64,000 bases of DNA, taken from contig OZ237773.1 of the NCBI GenBank assembly GCA_965178125.1, positions 1 through 64,000 of the forward strand, given 5' to 3'. This DNA comes from Bilabrum cf. latius. Taxonomy: Eukaryota > Bigyra: Bicosoecida > Bigyra > Bicosoecida. Positions within the stretch are counted from its first letter, which is position 1. Every line of letters starts with the position of its first letter. Shown here piece after piece: positions 46,523 to 57,000 of the stretch. The notes beneath the pieces were generated by a model. It made no database searches. It worked only from the letters and a program-made list of their open reading frames with translations, and was not told the DNA's origin. The translations under genes were made by a program, and so were the position numbers.

Positions 46523-49500
46523 ATGTCTCATTCTAGCGGATCCAACGAACTAAACATCCACAATGGGCAGACAGCTGCTCGGAGCGGCACCGAAACTGGC
46601 TTGCTTGTTGCTGCGGCTCCGCTTCAAGCCAACAGTCCTCCCGGTGATGGAGTGTTGCAGACCGCCTCAAGCCAGCAGGTGAACGAATCAGGGACCGTAA
46701 TCCAACGAGCACAAGGACATCCACAAATAGTGTATGGTTCAGCTGGCGCTCCGTCCTCCAAAGGGCCTGACATTGAAAAAAAACCTCGATCAACTTTCAC
46801 CCAAATCGAGTCCCGTGCGCGAGGGGGTTCTCAATCAGAAGAGTAGTCGGAACGGGCCATTGCTGACGACCTCGGCCTCGGCAATGGGCCCAAGAAAGGC
46901 GCTGAGGTGGCTGTGGCAACAGGGTACCAGCCAGTTCCAGAGCAGCCCGACATTTACGAGGCAGCCAGCATGGCGGGTGATGCAGCGGCCCATCAACCAG
47001 CAGGCGGCCATCCCTCTGTGGCCGAAGCTTACACGTCAATTCCCGATCAGATTCCCGGTAGTGGTGGAGTGAGTGCCGGTCCGGTTCTATTGCCAACTGA
47101 AGGAGCCGAAGCTGACACTGTCTCGCCAGGTGCTTCTTCCACAACCTCCTCAAGAGCGGAAAAGGAGCGTGTTCTTCTACAAGGGTCTCACGGTGCATCC
47201 AGACCGGCTGCATCTGGTGCGGGTGCTGATGGTGGCCATTCTAGCGCTGGGCGGGGAGCCATGAATGGAATACTTGCCCCGTTCAACAGCGGCGGTGCTG
47301 CAGGTCGCCAGCCTGGTTTTTTGGCAGCCAAGCGCACGGTGGCTCTCTACCCGCACGAGCAGAAGGAGCGCACGCAAAAGCTGGAGAAGATTGGTCAGCT
47401 GTTTCAGGCCGACGTGCAGAAGGCGCTGGAGGGCTTCCCCGAGGTGGAGATGCTGTGGAGGGGCGATGATCCCGTTGGCTTCACCGATGGGGACAAGGCC
47501 AAGATCGAGGAGGCCCTGGGTCTCAAGTTCATCGATGCGGGCGGTAAGGCTGGGGGCATCAAGGCTGTGCATGAAGGCCTGGGTCTGTTCCTGAAGTTCG
47601 CCTTCGACCACTTGTGCATCTACGGCAGCACGCGCATGGCGGCCAAGGCGGCGAAGCGGGAGGCGGCGGCGAGTCGTTGGGTACACGCGATGGACAGCGT
47701 GCACGTGTCTACTCCTCTAATGGAGTGTGTGGACCTGCCTCTGCGTGTGATGGGAGGCACTGACCGGGTTATACGGGTGCAGGTGTATGCCAAGGTTAGC
47801 GTGAAGGGGAAAGAGACGATGCGAGTGGGTTCCGCCGACGGCTGTAAGTCAATGCACGAGGATGCGGAGCAGGTGTCAGATGTGGTGGAGCCGCTGGCCA
47901 GGCATTTCTGCATTGCACCTTACGATCGCACGCTCGGCACTTGTTATGTGCACTCATACAGCAGGGCGAGCTCTGCACCAAAGAGCACGTTCTTTGATGT
48001 GCTCGAGTCTATTGGCATGGATTCGGCAGCCGTGCAAAGGATCAAGAGCGCCTGTGACCCGAGGCATCTAGAGCTCACCGAGGAGGCCAAGAGGAAGCTT
48101 TCAAATAAAGAACGGGCACTGGCCCAAGCTGTATACGATGCCATCAAAGACACCGGGGCAGTCTTGGACTACAGATGCGTTGCTAACGGTGGCGTAATGC
48201 ATCGCGTATTGACGAAGCTGGACAGCCCAGTGAGGCTACGCTTGCCTTTCGACGTGGAGGTCCACCAGCTTGCCAGCGGCTAGAGGATGGTGCTTGACAC
48301 GCATCGGTTGCTGATCCCAGACGGGCCGTGGATGAAATGGATGAGATCTGATGAGGCTAAACCCAGGGTCTATGCCATTGTTCTGGGTAGGGATGGCAAG
48401 TGGCATCCAGTCCGTGGCCAACTGGCATTAGATCCTCGCAAGCCATCCAAATACAGCTCATCGTCGCTGTCTGAACTTTTGTGTGAGTGGTGGACGAAAG
48501 AAGGAAGGAGCGCTATTGCCAGCGCTGGTTCCGACCATTCCATCGAAATTTCATTTCCCAAAGAGGGTACGGTTGACCACGTGGACTCTGGCTGCGCTTC
48601 ATTCCAGGGCATTGATACAAGCGGCTAGGTGACAGCCCTGGGCTTGGTGTCATGTCCTCGGTGGTACTACTGCGGCAACAGGAGGCTGACTTGCCTGCTG
48701 CCACCTGAAGCTAGCACCCGTCTGCGCGCCGTGATGGGGACTGATTTCCGGGGGCTTTGCCCTGACTTGATCATGAGTGAGAGCGACGGTGGGGCTGCCA
48801 GCTCGAGGGCAAATGAGGCGATCGGAAGGCTGTACGACGAGGCCAGGTCTCGTGGCATGGACAGGTATACTGAATGCTTATCCGTGTAGAAGACAAGCAT
48901 GCCTGGCTTTGACCCTGCCAGCAATCATGCGGCTCACCGGACCGTACTCAAGCGAACAATGCACTCTATGGGGCTGGGGCTGCGACATGTGAGGCTACTG
49001 GTGGATTCATGCACTGACGGTGCACTGCGGGCGTCGATCGTCAGGACGATGTGCGCAGGTGCAATGAGAAACGCAGGCAGGCTAGCGAACGTGCTGGATC
49101 AGATGGGGACTGGGTGCAGTCGGGAGTTTATCGAAAACACCACGGCTGCGGCTGTTTGTTTCGCAAGCAAGGGAATCTCGGTAGGTCCAGGATCATTGGC
49201 GGGCCTGAAGTGGGATGAACGTATCAAAGCACGCTTGTCTGAACCTTGTGCTGGAACTGGACTCGCTGCCGTAGGAGGTGCGTACCACTGGTCGCCGCAG
49301 TCCGCCGCTCTGTCGCTCGTGGCAGAGCTCAAGCACATCCAGCAAGTGGGAGGTAATGGGCAGGACAATGCGCTGGCTGCACTGAGCAAGCTAGCCAAGC
49401 GCTCATCAGGCATGCACGCCGTGGAGCTGGCTGCAACGGCAGCACGTGCACAGTTAGCAGCGAAGAATGAAGAGTACTAGGCCTAGTCTAGTGCCACTGT

Positions 49501-52500
49501 CCCAATCTTGTCACAACCATCATCACGATTTCGGCACATTTTGCACCGTACGGCCAAATGTTTAAACTAGCATGGCAAGTATGGCGAGGCACTGGATCTG
49601 CACGATTTGTGCCGGGCTATTGAAGAATGCGTGATGGGCAAGATTCATCCCGACTATGCGACCACACTTGGCAACATGGCTCAATGCTTGCAGCATCAGG
49701 GGAAGTATGGCGAGGCGCTGGACCTGCACGAGGAGTGCCGATCTATCAGGGAGCGTGTCTTGGGCAAGAAGCACCTCGCCTATGCGGCCACGCTTGGCAG
49801 CATGGCTTCATGCTTACAGTATCAGGGCAAGTATAGCGGGGCGCTGGATCTCTACGGAGAGTGCCGGGCTGCTATTGAGCGTATGCTGGGCAAGGAGCAT
49901 CCCCACTATGCGAGCACACTCGGCAACATGGCTCAATGCTTGCGGTAGTAGGGCAAGTATGGCGAGGCGCTCGATCTGTATGTGGAGAGCCTGGCAATTG
50001 AAGCACGCGTATTGGGCAAGGAGCATCCCAACTTTGCGACCACACTTGGCAACATGGCTCAATGCTCAGAAGGGTAGGGCAAGTATGGCGAGGCGCTGGA
50101 TCTGCATGGAGAGTGCCGATCTATCAGGGAGCATGTGTTGGGCAAGGATCACCCCCACTATGCGACCACAATTGGCAACATGGCTTCATGCTTGAGGGCG
50201 CAGGGCAAGTATGGCGAGGCGCTGGATCTGTTTAAGGAGAACCAGGCCATTGTTGAGCGTGTCTTGGGCAAGGAACATCCTGAGTATGCGACCACACTTG
50301 GCAGCATGGCTTCATGCTTACAGTATCAGGGCAAGTATGGCGAGGCGCTGGATCTCTACGGAGAGTGCCGGGCTATTGAAGCACGCGTATTGGGCGAGGA
50401 GCATCCCAACTTCGCAACTACACTCGGCAACATGGCTTCATGCTTGCGGTAGCAGGGCAAGTATGGCGAGGCGCTCGATCTGCATGGAGAGTGCCGGTCT
50501 ATCAGGGAGCATGTCTTGGGCAAGAAGCATCCCCAATATGCGACTACACTTGGTAACATTGCTTCATGCTTGCAGGCGCTGGGCAAGTATAGCGAGGCGC
50601 TGGATTTGCATGGAAAGTGCCGTTGTATTGTTGAATGCGTATTGGGCAAGGATCACCCCGACTATGCGACCACACTTGGCAACATGGCTTCATGCTTGAG
50701 GGCGCAGGGCAAGTATGGCGAGGCGCTGGATCTCTACGGGGAGTGCCGGGCTATTGTTGAACGTGTCTTGGGCAAGGAACATCCCGACTATGCGACCACA
50801 ATTGGCAACATGGCTCAATGCTTGCAGTATCAGGGGAAGTATGGCGAGGCGCTGGACCTATACGGGGAGTGCAGGTGTATTGTAGAACGCGTATTGGGCA
50901 AGGAGCATCCCGACTATGCGACCACACTTGGCAACATGGCTCAATGCTTGCAGCATCAGGGGAAGTATGGCGAGGCGCTGGACCTGCACGAGGAGTGCCG
51001 ATCTATCAGGGAGCGTGTCTTGGGCAAGAAGCACCTCGCCTATGCGGCCACGCTTGGCAGCATGGCTTCATGCTTACAGTATCAGGGCAAGTATAGCGGG
51101 GCGCTGGATCTCTACGGAGAGTGCCGGGCTGCTATTGAGCGTATGCTGGGCAAGGAGCATCCCCACTATGCGAGCACACTCGGCAACATGGCTCAATGCT
51201 TGCGGTAGTAGGGCAAGTATGGCGAGGCGCTCGATCTGTATGTGGAGAGCCTGGCAATTGAAGCACGCGTATTGGGCAAGGAGCATCCCAACTTTGCGAC
51301 CACACTTGGCAACATGGCTCAATGCTCAGAAGGGTAGGGCAAGTATGGCGAGGCGCTGGATCTGCATGGAGAGTGCCGATCTATCAGGGAGCATGTGTTG
51401 GGCAAGGATCACCCCCACTATGCGACCACAATTGGCAACATGGCTTCATGCTTGAGGGCGCAGGGCAAGTATGGCGAGGCGCTGGATCTGTTTAAGGAGA
51501 ACCAGGCCATTGTTGAGCGTGTCTTGGGCAAGGAACATCCTGAGTATGCGACCACACTTGGCAGCATGGCTTCATGCTTACAGTATCAGGGCAAGTATGG
51601 CGAGGCGCTGGATCTCTACGGAGAGTGCCGGGCTATTGAAGCACGCGTATTGGGCGAGGAGCATCCCAACTTCGCAACTACACTCGGCAACATGGCTTCA
51701 TGCTTGCGGTAGCAGGGCAAGTATGGCGAGGCGCTCGATCTGCATGGAGAGTGCCGGTCTATCAGGGAGCATGTCTTGGGCAAGAAGCATCCCCAATATG
51801 CGACTACACTTGGTAACATTGCTTCATGCTTGCAGGCGCTGGGCAAGTATAGCGAGGCGCTGGATTTGCATGGAAAGTGCCGTTGTATTGTTGAATGCGT
51901 ATTGGGCAAGGATCACCCCGACTATGCGACCACACTTGGCAACATGGCTTCATGCTTGAGGGCGCAGGGCAAGTATGGCGAGGCGCTGGATCTCTACGGG
52001 GAGTGCCGGGCTATTGTTGAACGTGTCTTGGGCAAGGAACATCCCGACTATGCGACCACAATTGGCAACATGGCTCAATGCTTGCAGTATCAGGGGAAGT
52101 ATGGCGAGGCGCTGGACCTATACGGGGAGTGCAGGTGTATTGTAGAACGCGTATTGGGCAAGGAGCATCCCGACTATGCGACCACACTTGGCAACATGGC
52201 TCAATGCTTGCAGCATCAGGGGAAGTATGGCGAGGCGCTGGACCTGCATGGCGAGTGCCAGGCTATTGTTGAACGTGTCTTGGGCAAGGAGCATCCCGAC
52301 TATGCGACCGCACTCGGCAACATGGCTTCATGCTTGCTGGGACAGGGCAGGTATGGCGAGGCGCTGGATCTGCATGGCGAGTGCCAGGCTATTGTTGAAC
52401 GTGTCTTGGGCAAGGAGCATCCCCACTATGCGACCACACTTAGCAACATGGCTCAATGCTTGCAGTACCAGGGCAAGCATGGCGAGGCGCTGGATCTCTA

Positions 52501-52777
52501 CGGAGAGTGCCAGGCTATTATTGAACGCATGGTGGGGAAGGAGCATCCCCACTATGCAACTACACTGAGCAATATGGCTTCATGCTTGCTGGGGCAGAGC
52601 AAGTATGGCGAGGCGCTGGATCTGTATGGAGAGTGCCGGGCTATCAGGGAGCATGTCTTGGGCAAGGAGCATCCCGACTATGCAGCCACGCTTGGCAGCA
52701 TGGCTTCATGCTTGCTGGGGCAGAGCAAGTATGGCGAGGCGCTGGATCTGTTTAAGGAGAGCCAGGCCATTGTTTAA
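46523..52777 (+). CDS. CLU/TIF31-like protein fused to about 25 kinesin-light-chain-type TPRs
   Basis: One frame of 2,085 codons from ATG 46523 to TAA 52775-52777. Residues 1-1016 are poorly conserved but include GSADG (about 436) and DVEVHQLASG-TAG-RMVLDTHRLLIPDGP (about 580-605), resembling a motif of CLU/TIF31-type proteins, which also carry C-terminal TPRs. From residue 1017 a 42-residue TPR of the form GKYGEALDLYGECRAIVERV repeats about 25 times, a protein-interaction scaffold. Sixteen TAGs are in frame (46844, 48281, 48626, 48887, 49478, 49484, 49568, and nine in the array). The TAA replaces the GAA (Glu) of the repeat consensus, so the array is probably truncated. The TPR call is certain; the CLU assignment is tentative. 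The two halves might be separate genes, but no TAA or TGA divides them. Confidence 0.83.
49648..52247. repeat. Identical 1,260-bp tandem duplication inside the TPR array
   Basis: The sequence 49648-50987 recurs at 50908-52247, offset exactly 1,260 bases, and I found no mismatch comparing it line by line. 1,260 equals ten 126-bp TPR units, so the frame is kept. The block boundaries fall within TPR units. The four TAG-bearing repeats of the first copy appear again 1,260 bases later (51206, 51209, 51335, 51710). Perfect identity implies a very recent unequal crossover or ongoing gene conversion; an assembly duplication must also be considered. Confidence 0.95.
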
Positions 52778-52925
52778 CGTGTGTTAGGCCAGGAGCATCC
52801 TTAATGCTTAGCCTTGCTGAAGAACAAAATCGCCTGTCTTCTCGCTCAAGGGAGGCATGCAGAGGCGCTATCCCTTGAGCCTAGACTACAGATCAGTTTT
52901 TTTCCATCAACCACACCCATTGGCC
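52778..52925 (+). pseudogene. Decayed TPR-gene 3' remnant, copy 1
   Basis: After the TAA the DNA still resembles the TPR consensus (CGTGTGTTAGGCCAGGAGCATCC against CGTGTCTTGGGCAAGGAGCATCC) but is soon followed by another TAA (52802) and by ACLLAQGRHAEALSLEPRL, then FFPSTTPIG. It appears to be the former C-terminus of the TPR protein, now separated by nonsense codons. Confidence 0.6.
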
Positions 52926-53539
52926 CATCTTCACGGCTGCTGCAATCCCCACTGGTTGGCAGTTACCAAAAAGAAAATTCCTGCCCCCGGTCCCGCGGAC
53001 CCACTGGGCTTCACCCCGAACGACTGGTTCTTCACCGGTCCACCTGAATGCTATGTTTGCAGCTACGAGGCTAGCAGCGATCGCCAGCCGACGACGCTGG
53101 GTTCCGTGTACACTACGAATGTACACGCCACTTTCCCAATGCACCCGACTGGCCTCGTCGCCACATGGCTTCCTGTTCCCGTTCCCCGCCCTAGGGACTG
53201 TGTGCTTTGCTCCCTGCATTGCCACCTTGGCCCTATCCTTTCAGCTTGCACGTGCCGGTCCTGGCCGAGCTGCCGTGCGCCCCATCTGTCCACCCACCTG
53301 TTGGCCCTCTGCGTGCTGCTGGCCATGCAGCCCGCTGCACCCGCGTCTCCCTCGTGCCTTGCGCCTGGAGCCCCCATTCCTCCCGTTGTGATCTCCCTGT
53401 TGACACCGCACTGTCGTCGTCTGTGCCGGTGTCCCCCTCTTCTTCTCCACCTCCTGTCCTCCTGCGCCCACCTCGTCTTCCTGCTCACCTCTGCTCCCCG
53501 TTGCTTCAATCCTGATGTCCGAGTACATATAACGAGGCC
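52926..53539. other. Pyrimidine-rich spacer between TPR remnants
   Basis: About 600 bases without a supported gene. From about 53050 to 53520 the plus strand is strongly C/T-rich. Reading frames here are Pro/Leu/Cys-rich and unlike the neighbours, consistent with chance. It separates two homologous TPR-end remnants. Confidence 0.55.
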
Positions 53540-53777
53540 ACCTTGTTGAAAGTCGACGAGACACTGCAGTACCAAGGCAAAATCATGAAGGCAATTGACA
53601 TGTACAAGCAATGCTTTGCGATCCGTGATGAAGTGCTGGGGAAGGACCACGTCGGCTATTTGGGGACTCTAGGCCGTATGGCTAGGTGCCACGCCCAAGG
53701 GGGCAAACCGGCTAGTTCTACCGCATTTGAACCTAGACTTAAGATTAGATTTGTTCCTTCAACCACACCCATTGGCC
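53540..53777 (+). pseudogene. Decayed TPR-gene 3' remnant, copy 2
   Basis: The frame near 53543 encodes a divergent TPR (LQYQGKIMKAIDMYKQCFA, then DEVLGKDHVGYLGTLGRMARC) followed by FEPRLKIRFVPSTTPIGQ. The DNA 53729-53777 matches 52877-52925 (GA(G/A)CCTAGACT...CAACCACACCCATTGGCC). This is a second, more diverged copy of the TPR gene's last repeat and tail, without an intact gene. Confidence 0.6.
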
Positions 53778-54051
53778 AGCTCGCAGCCCGCCACGGCCAC
53801 AGCTCAACCGAGTGGCGGGCTTGCTGTTGGATTCAGGCCGTGGCCCTTTCTGGGTGCCATGATCCTGTCGTTGCAGCCCTCTGTGCATCCAGAGGATCCG
53901 GGGGTTGCGTCGGTGCTTCGCACTGCCGACGCAGGCGTCCGCGCCTCGGCTGTACAGCAGTTGCGACCGGGCGCAGAGTAAGGTTGCCGTAAGTTTCAGA
54001 GGCTAAGGTAAAGTGGAACAGGGCATTTTTGATTGTATCTTCGCGTCTTTT

Positions 54052-57000
54052 TCAGAGCTGAACACTCAAGAGCTACGAACAAGCCTACACCACACGCCAA
54101 CTTGCCGAACACGTCGGATCAAAATCCAGTGCCTTGCGCACGAGACCGTCGGACAGATCTGCTGGCAGAACCCTACCGGCTACAATAGACTCGACAGTGC
54201 TCTTCGCAGCGTCTAGCTCGCTCTTTGCTTGAACGCTACCCGCCTTTAGCTCATCTATTGCCGTCAGTCTTTCGAGCTTCGGGGAATCTAACGCTTCTCG
54301 AAGCGCATTAGCCTGCCCTCGAGCTGCGACCACCTCCTCCCAGAAATCGTTGTCTCGATCCGCTGGAAACACATCGCTTACTGCTGGAGGCAAAACCGGT
54401 GACCCCAGTTCCTGCCCAGCCAAAGCGACGGCGATAGACACCGTCCCCTCCCGCGCCGACTGCAGCGTATCCACAGCTTCTGCCACAGCTCTAGCCAGCC
54501 CACTGGCAAGAACTTTAGCACCAACAGCCTTAGGTACGACGTGGCCTTCTGCCAGCACCCTCCACACGCTTTGTGTGGCCACATCTTCGCTGCCAGCGGT
54601 AACTTGCCCTGCAGGCCCACCCCCGCCACTAGCTGCAGCAGTAGCACCGTGCACCGCTGCACGGGCGGCATCCCTCACCTAGTCGTCCTCATCTGCCAGC
54701 AGCTGCGCAGCTACTTCCCACGCCCGCCCATGCCCTTCCACTCCCCCATCTCCAGCACCAGCTAGCAGTTGCCCGCTTGCCAGCGCCCTGCCAGCCTCCA
54801 GCCGGTGCCTCCACTCCCTGCGATCCACTGCCGCACGCCCCACCACGGAGAGAAGCCCTTCCAGCCAAGCACTGCGCACAGTGGCAAGATCTCCCTCTGC
54901 GCACAGCAACACGCTGGACACCGCGCTCAGTGATCGGATCACGCGCACCCTGGCGCGATCGTCCGAGTCCTCCCCGTACATGCGAGCCAAGCCCGTCGCC
55001 AGCCCGTCCTGCCCCGCCATCCACCGAGCCAGCTCACCGGAGACGTCTCCCTCCAGTCCAGAGGCAAGGGCAGCCAGGGTCTGCCGGCGCTCGAACATGT
55101 GTTCCCCGAGGCCCATCCGTTCAGGCTGCGGCACTGGCCCGAGGGTCGTGGATGCCAGCCGGATGGCCGCCTGTCTCACCTCTTCCTCCACTGGCAGCTG
55201 GGGTTGCTCCCGGGGTGCGAGAGCATCCGCATCACCGCTAGATACACCACCTGGTGACTCGATGAGCAGTTGCAGCGTCCCGCACGCCTTCACGGCCTCC
55301 TTGAACGGAAATTGCCCGCCCGACTCACTAGCACCACCCAGCCGTGCTGCATCAGCTGCCTCTTTGGCCAGCCTCAGCCGCACGGCCCTTTTGGCTGCCA
55401 GCCTGACTTCATGCTCCGGGTGACTGCAGCACAGCCAGGACAGCCGAGCCCACCCAGGGACCTCAGTGCCCGCATCAGCACCGGCATTCTGCGCGGCTGT
55501 CTCTAGCTCGGCAGCCGCAGCCACTTCAGCACATGCCCCGAGCCATTCCCCAGCGGCAGGGAGCAAGCCGATGCGAGATGATCCGGGCTGATTGGCGGTT
55601 GTAGCTGCTGCATCGCACGCTATATTGCCGGAAGCAATCAAGCAGGCACCAACGACAGAAGCGCTGTCATTGTCTCCAGCGGCGCGGTAGATGTCCATCG
55701 ACTCCCGCAGCATCCTCATCGCTTCCAGCCGCTCCATAGGAGAGAATCCAACCGCTGCACCGTATGCAGTTGCAGCACTGCAGCTTGCCGCTCCAGCTGC
55801 CAGCGCACCGGCTAGGGCCTGCCTGTCTAGCAACTCGCCGAGCGCTTGCTTGAGCTCGTCGCCAGCCCCTGCAGCATGAGCCGCAACAGCCAAAGCAGCG
55901 CTCCACGCCTCAACGTGCTGTGTACATTCGCGGGCATGTCCTTGGGATCGCATGTGCCTCAGCAGGCGCCGCAATGCCATGAATCCCCCGCACAGCTCGT
56001 TTCGCTGCTGGGAAACCCGCGCTTTCCCAGATGCCACGCCCACCGCGGACAGCACCATGTCCTGCATCGCACTCATCACACCCTCAAGCCGATCCACGGG
56101 AGTGGCAGCGGCCAGCGCCCTAGTGGCTGCTCTGCGAGCCAGCTCGGAGGGATGTGCCACGAGCGCCGCGACGCTCCTCACGCAGCCGGCATACCTGTCC
56201 ATCCAGACGGGAGGCTGCTCCCCTGCCTCGGTCTTGGCCTGCGCGCCAGCATTGGTCTTAATGGAGAGAGCGGCCTTCACCGGCTTGAGCCTAGAGAATA
56301 GCAGAAGCACGGGCTGCAGCGAGGGCCGGACGGCTTTGTCCAGGTCCGCTGCCAGGCTCAGCTCCTCATGCAGGAGCTCTGCCAATTCCTCCGATGCAGC
56401 AAACAGCGCGTTGGCGGGCTGCACCGCCCCCCCCTTTGTGTTCCCCGAGGCGTCCTCTCGCCACGTGTCGTTGGCGCTGGCCTTGCCGCCGCAGAATCGA
56501 GCCGTGGCAGACGCAAATAGCATGAGCGCCGCGTTCCGCACGGGCCACCGGGAGGACCTGAAGCCAAGGGTGGCAGCGGCGAAGCACTCGGGCACCAGAC
56601 CCTCTGCCACTCTGGACGTGGCCTTGTCTGCCAGCAGGAAGTGGAGGAGCGTGAGCGCGTGAATCCGGGCATCAGGTGTGACCACCATCTCGCTCGCCTG
56701 CAGCGCGCCAGCACCACTCGCTGCGCCACTGGTGGGACCACTCTTCGCGTGATCGCCTCGTTCCTCTTCCCTGGCACGGGCAATAGGCAGCAGCCTCCGG
56801 AACATGGAGGCAGTCATCTCCCTTGCACTAGCCGTTCCCTCGCTGCCCCCGCCCTTGCCCGACTGGGAGATTGACCTTCCTGCAGCCTTGGCCGCTGCCT
56901 TGGAGACGCCCCCCCTCGTCCTCACCCGCAGCGCAGCGACCGACTCGCCTCTCGCCACCGCCGACACCGCCGCGGCCAGGCCCCCGCTCCTCCTCAACAC

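Noticed and set aside
52857-53549. 230-codon plus-strand frame after the TPR gene
   Set aside because: Composition is Pro/Cys/Leu-rich from a C/T-rich spacer; only its first part matches the TPR-gene tail, in another frame.
53063-53650. 195-codon minus-strand frame
   Set aside because: Antisense of the same C/T-rich spacer, with no domain.
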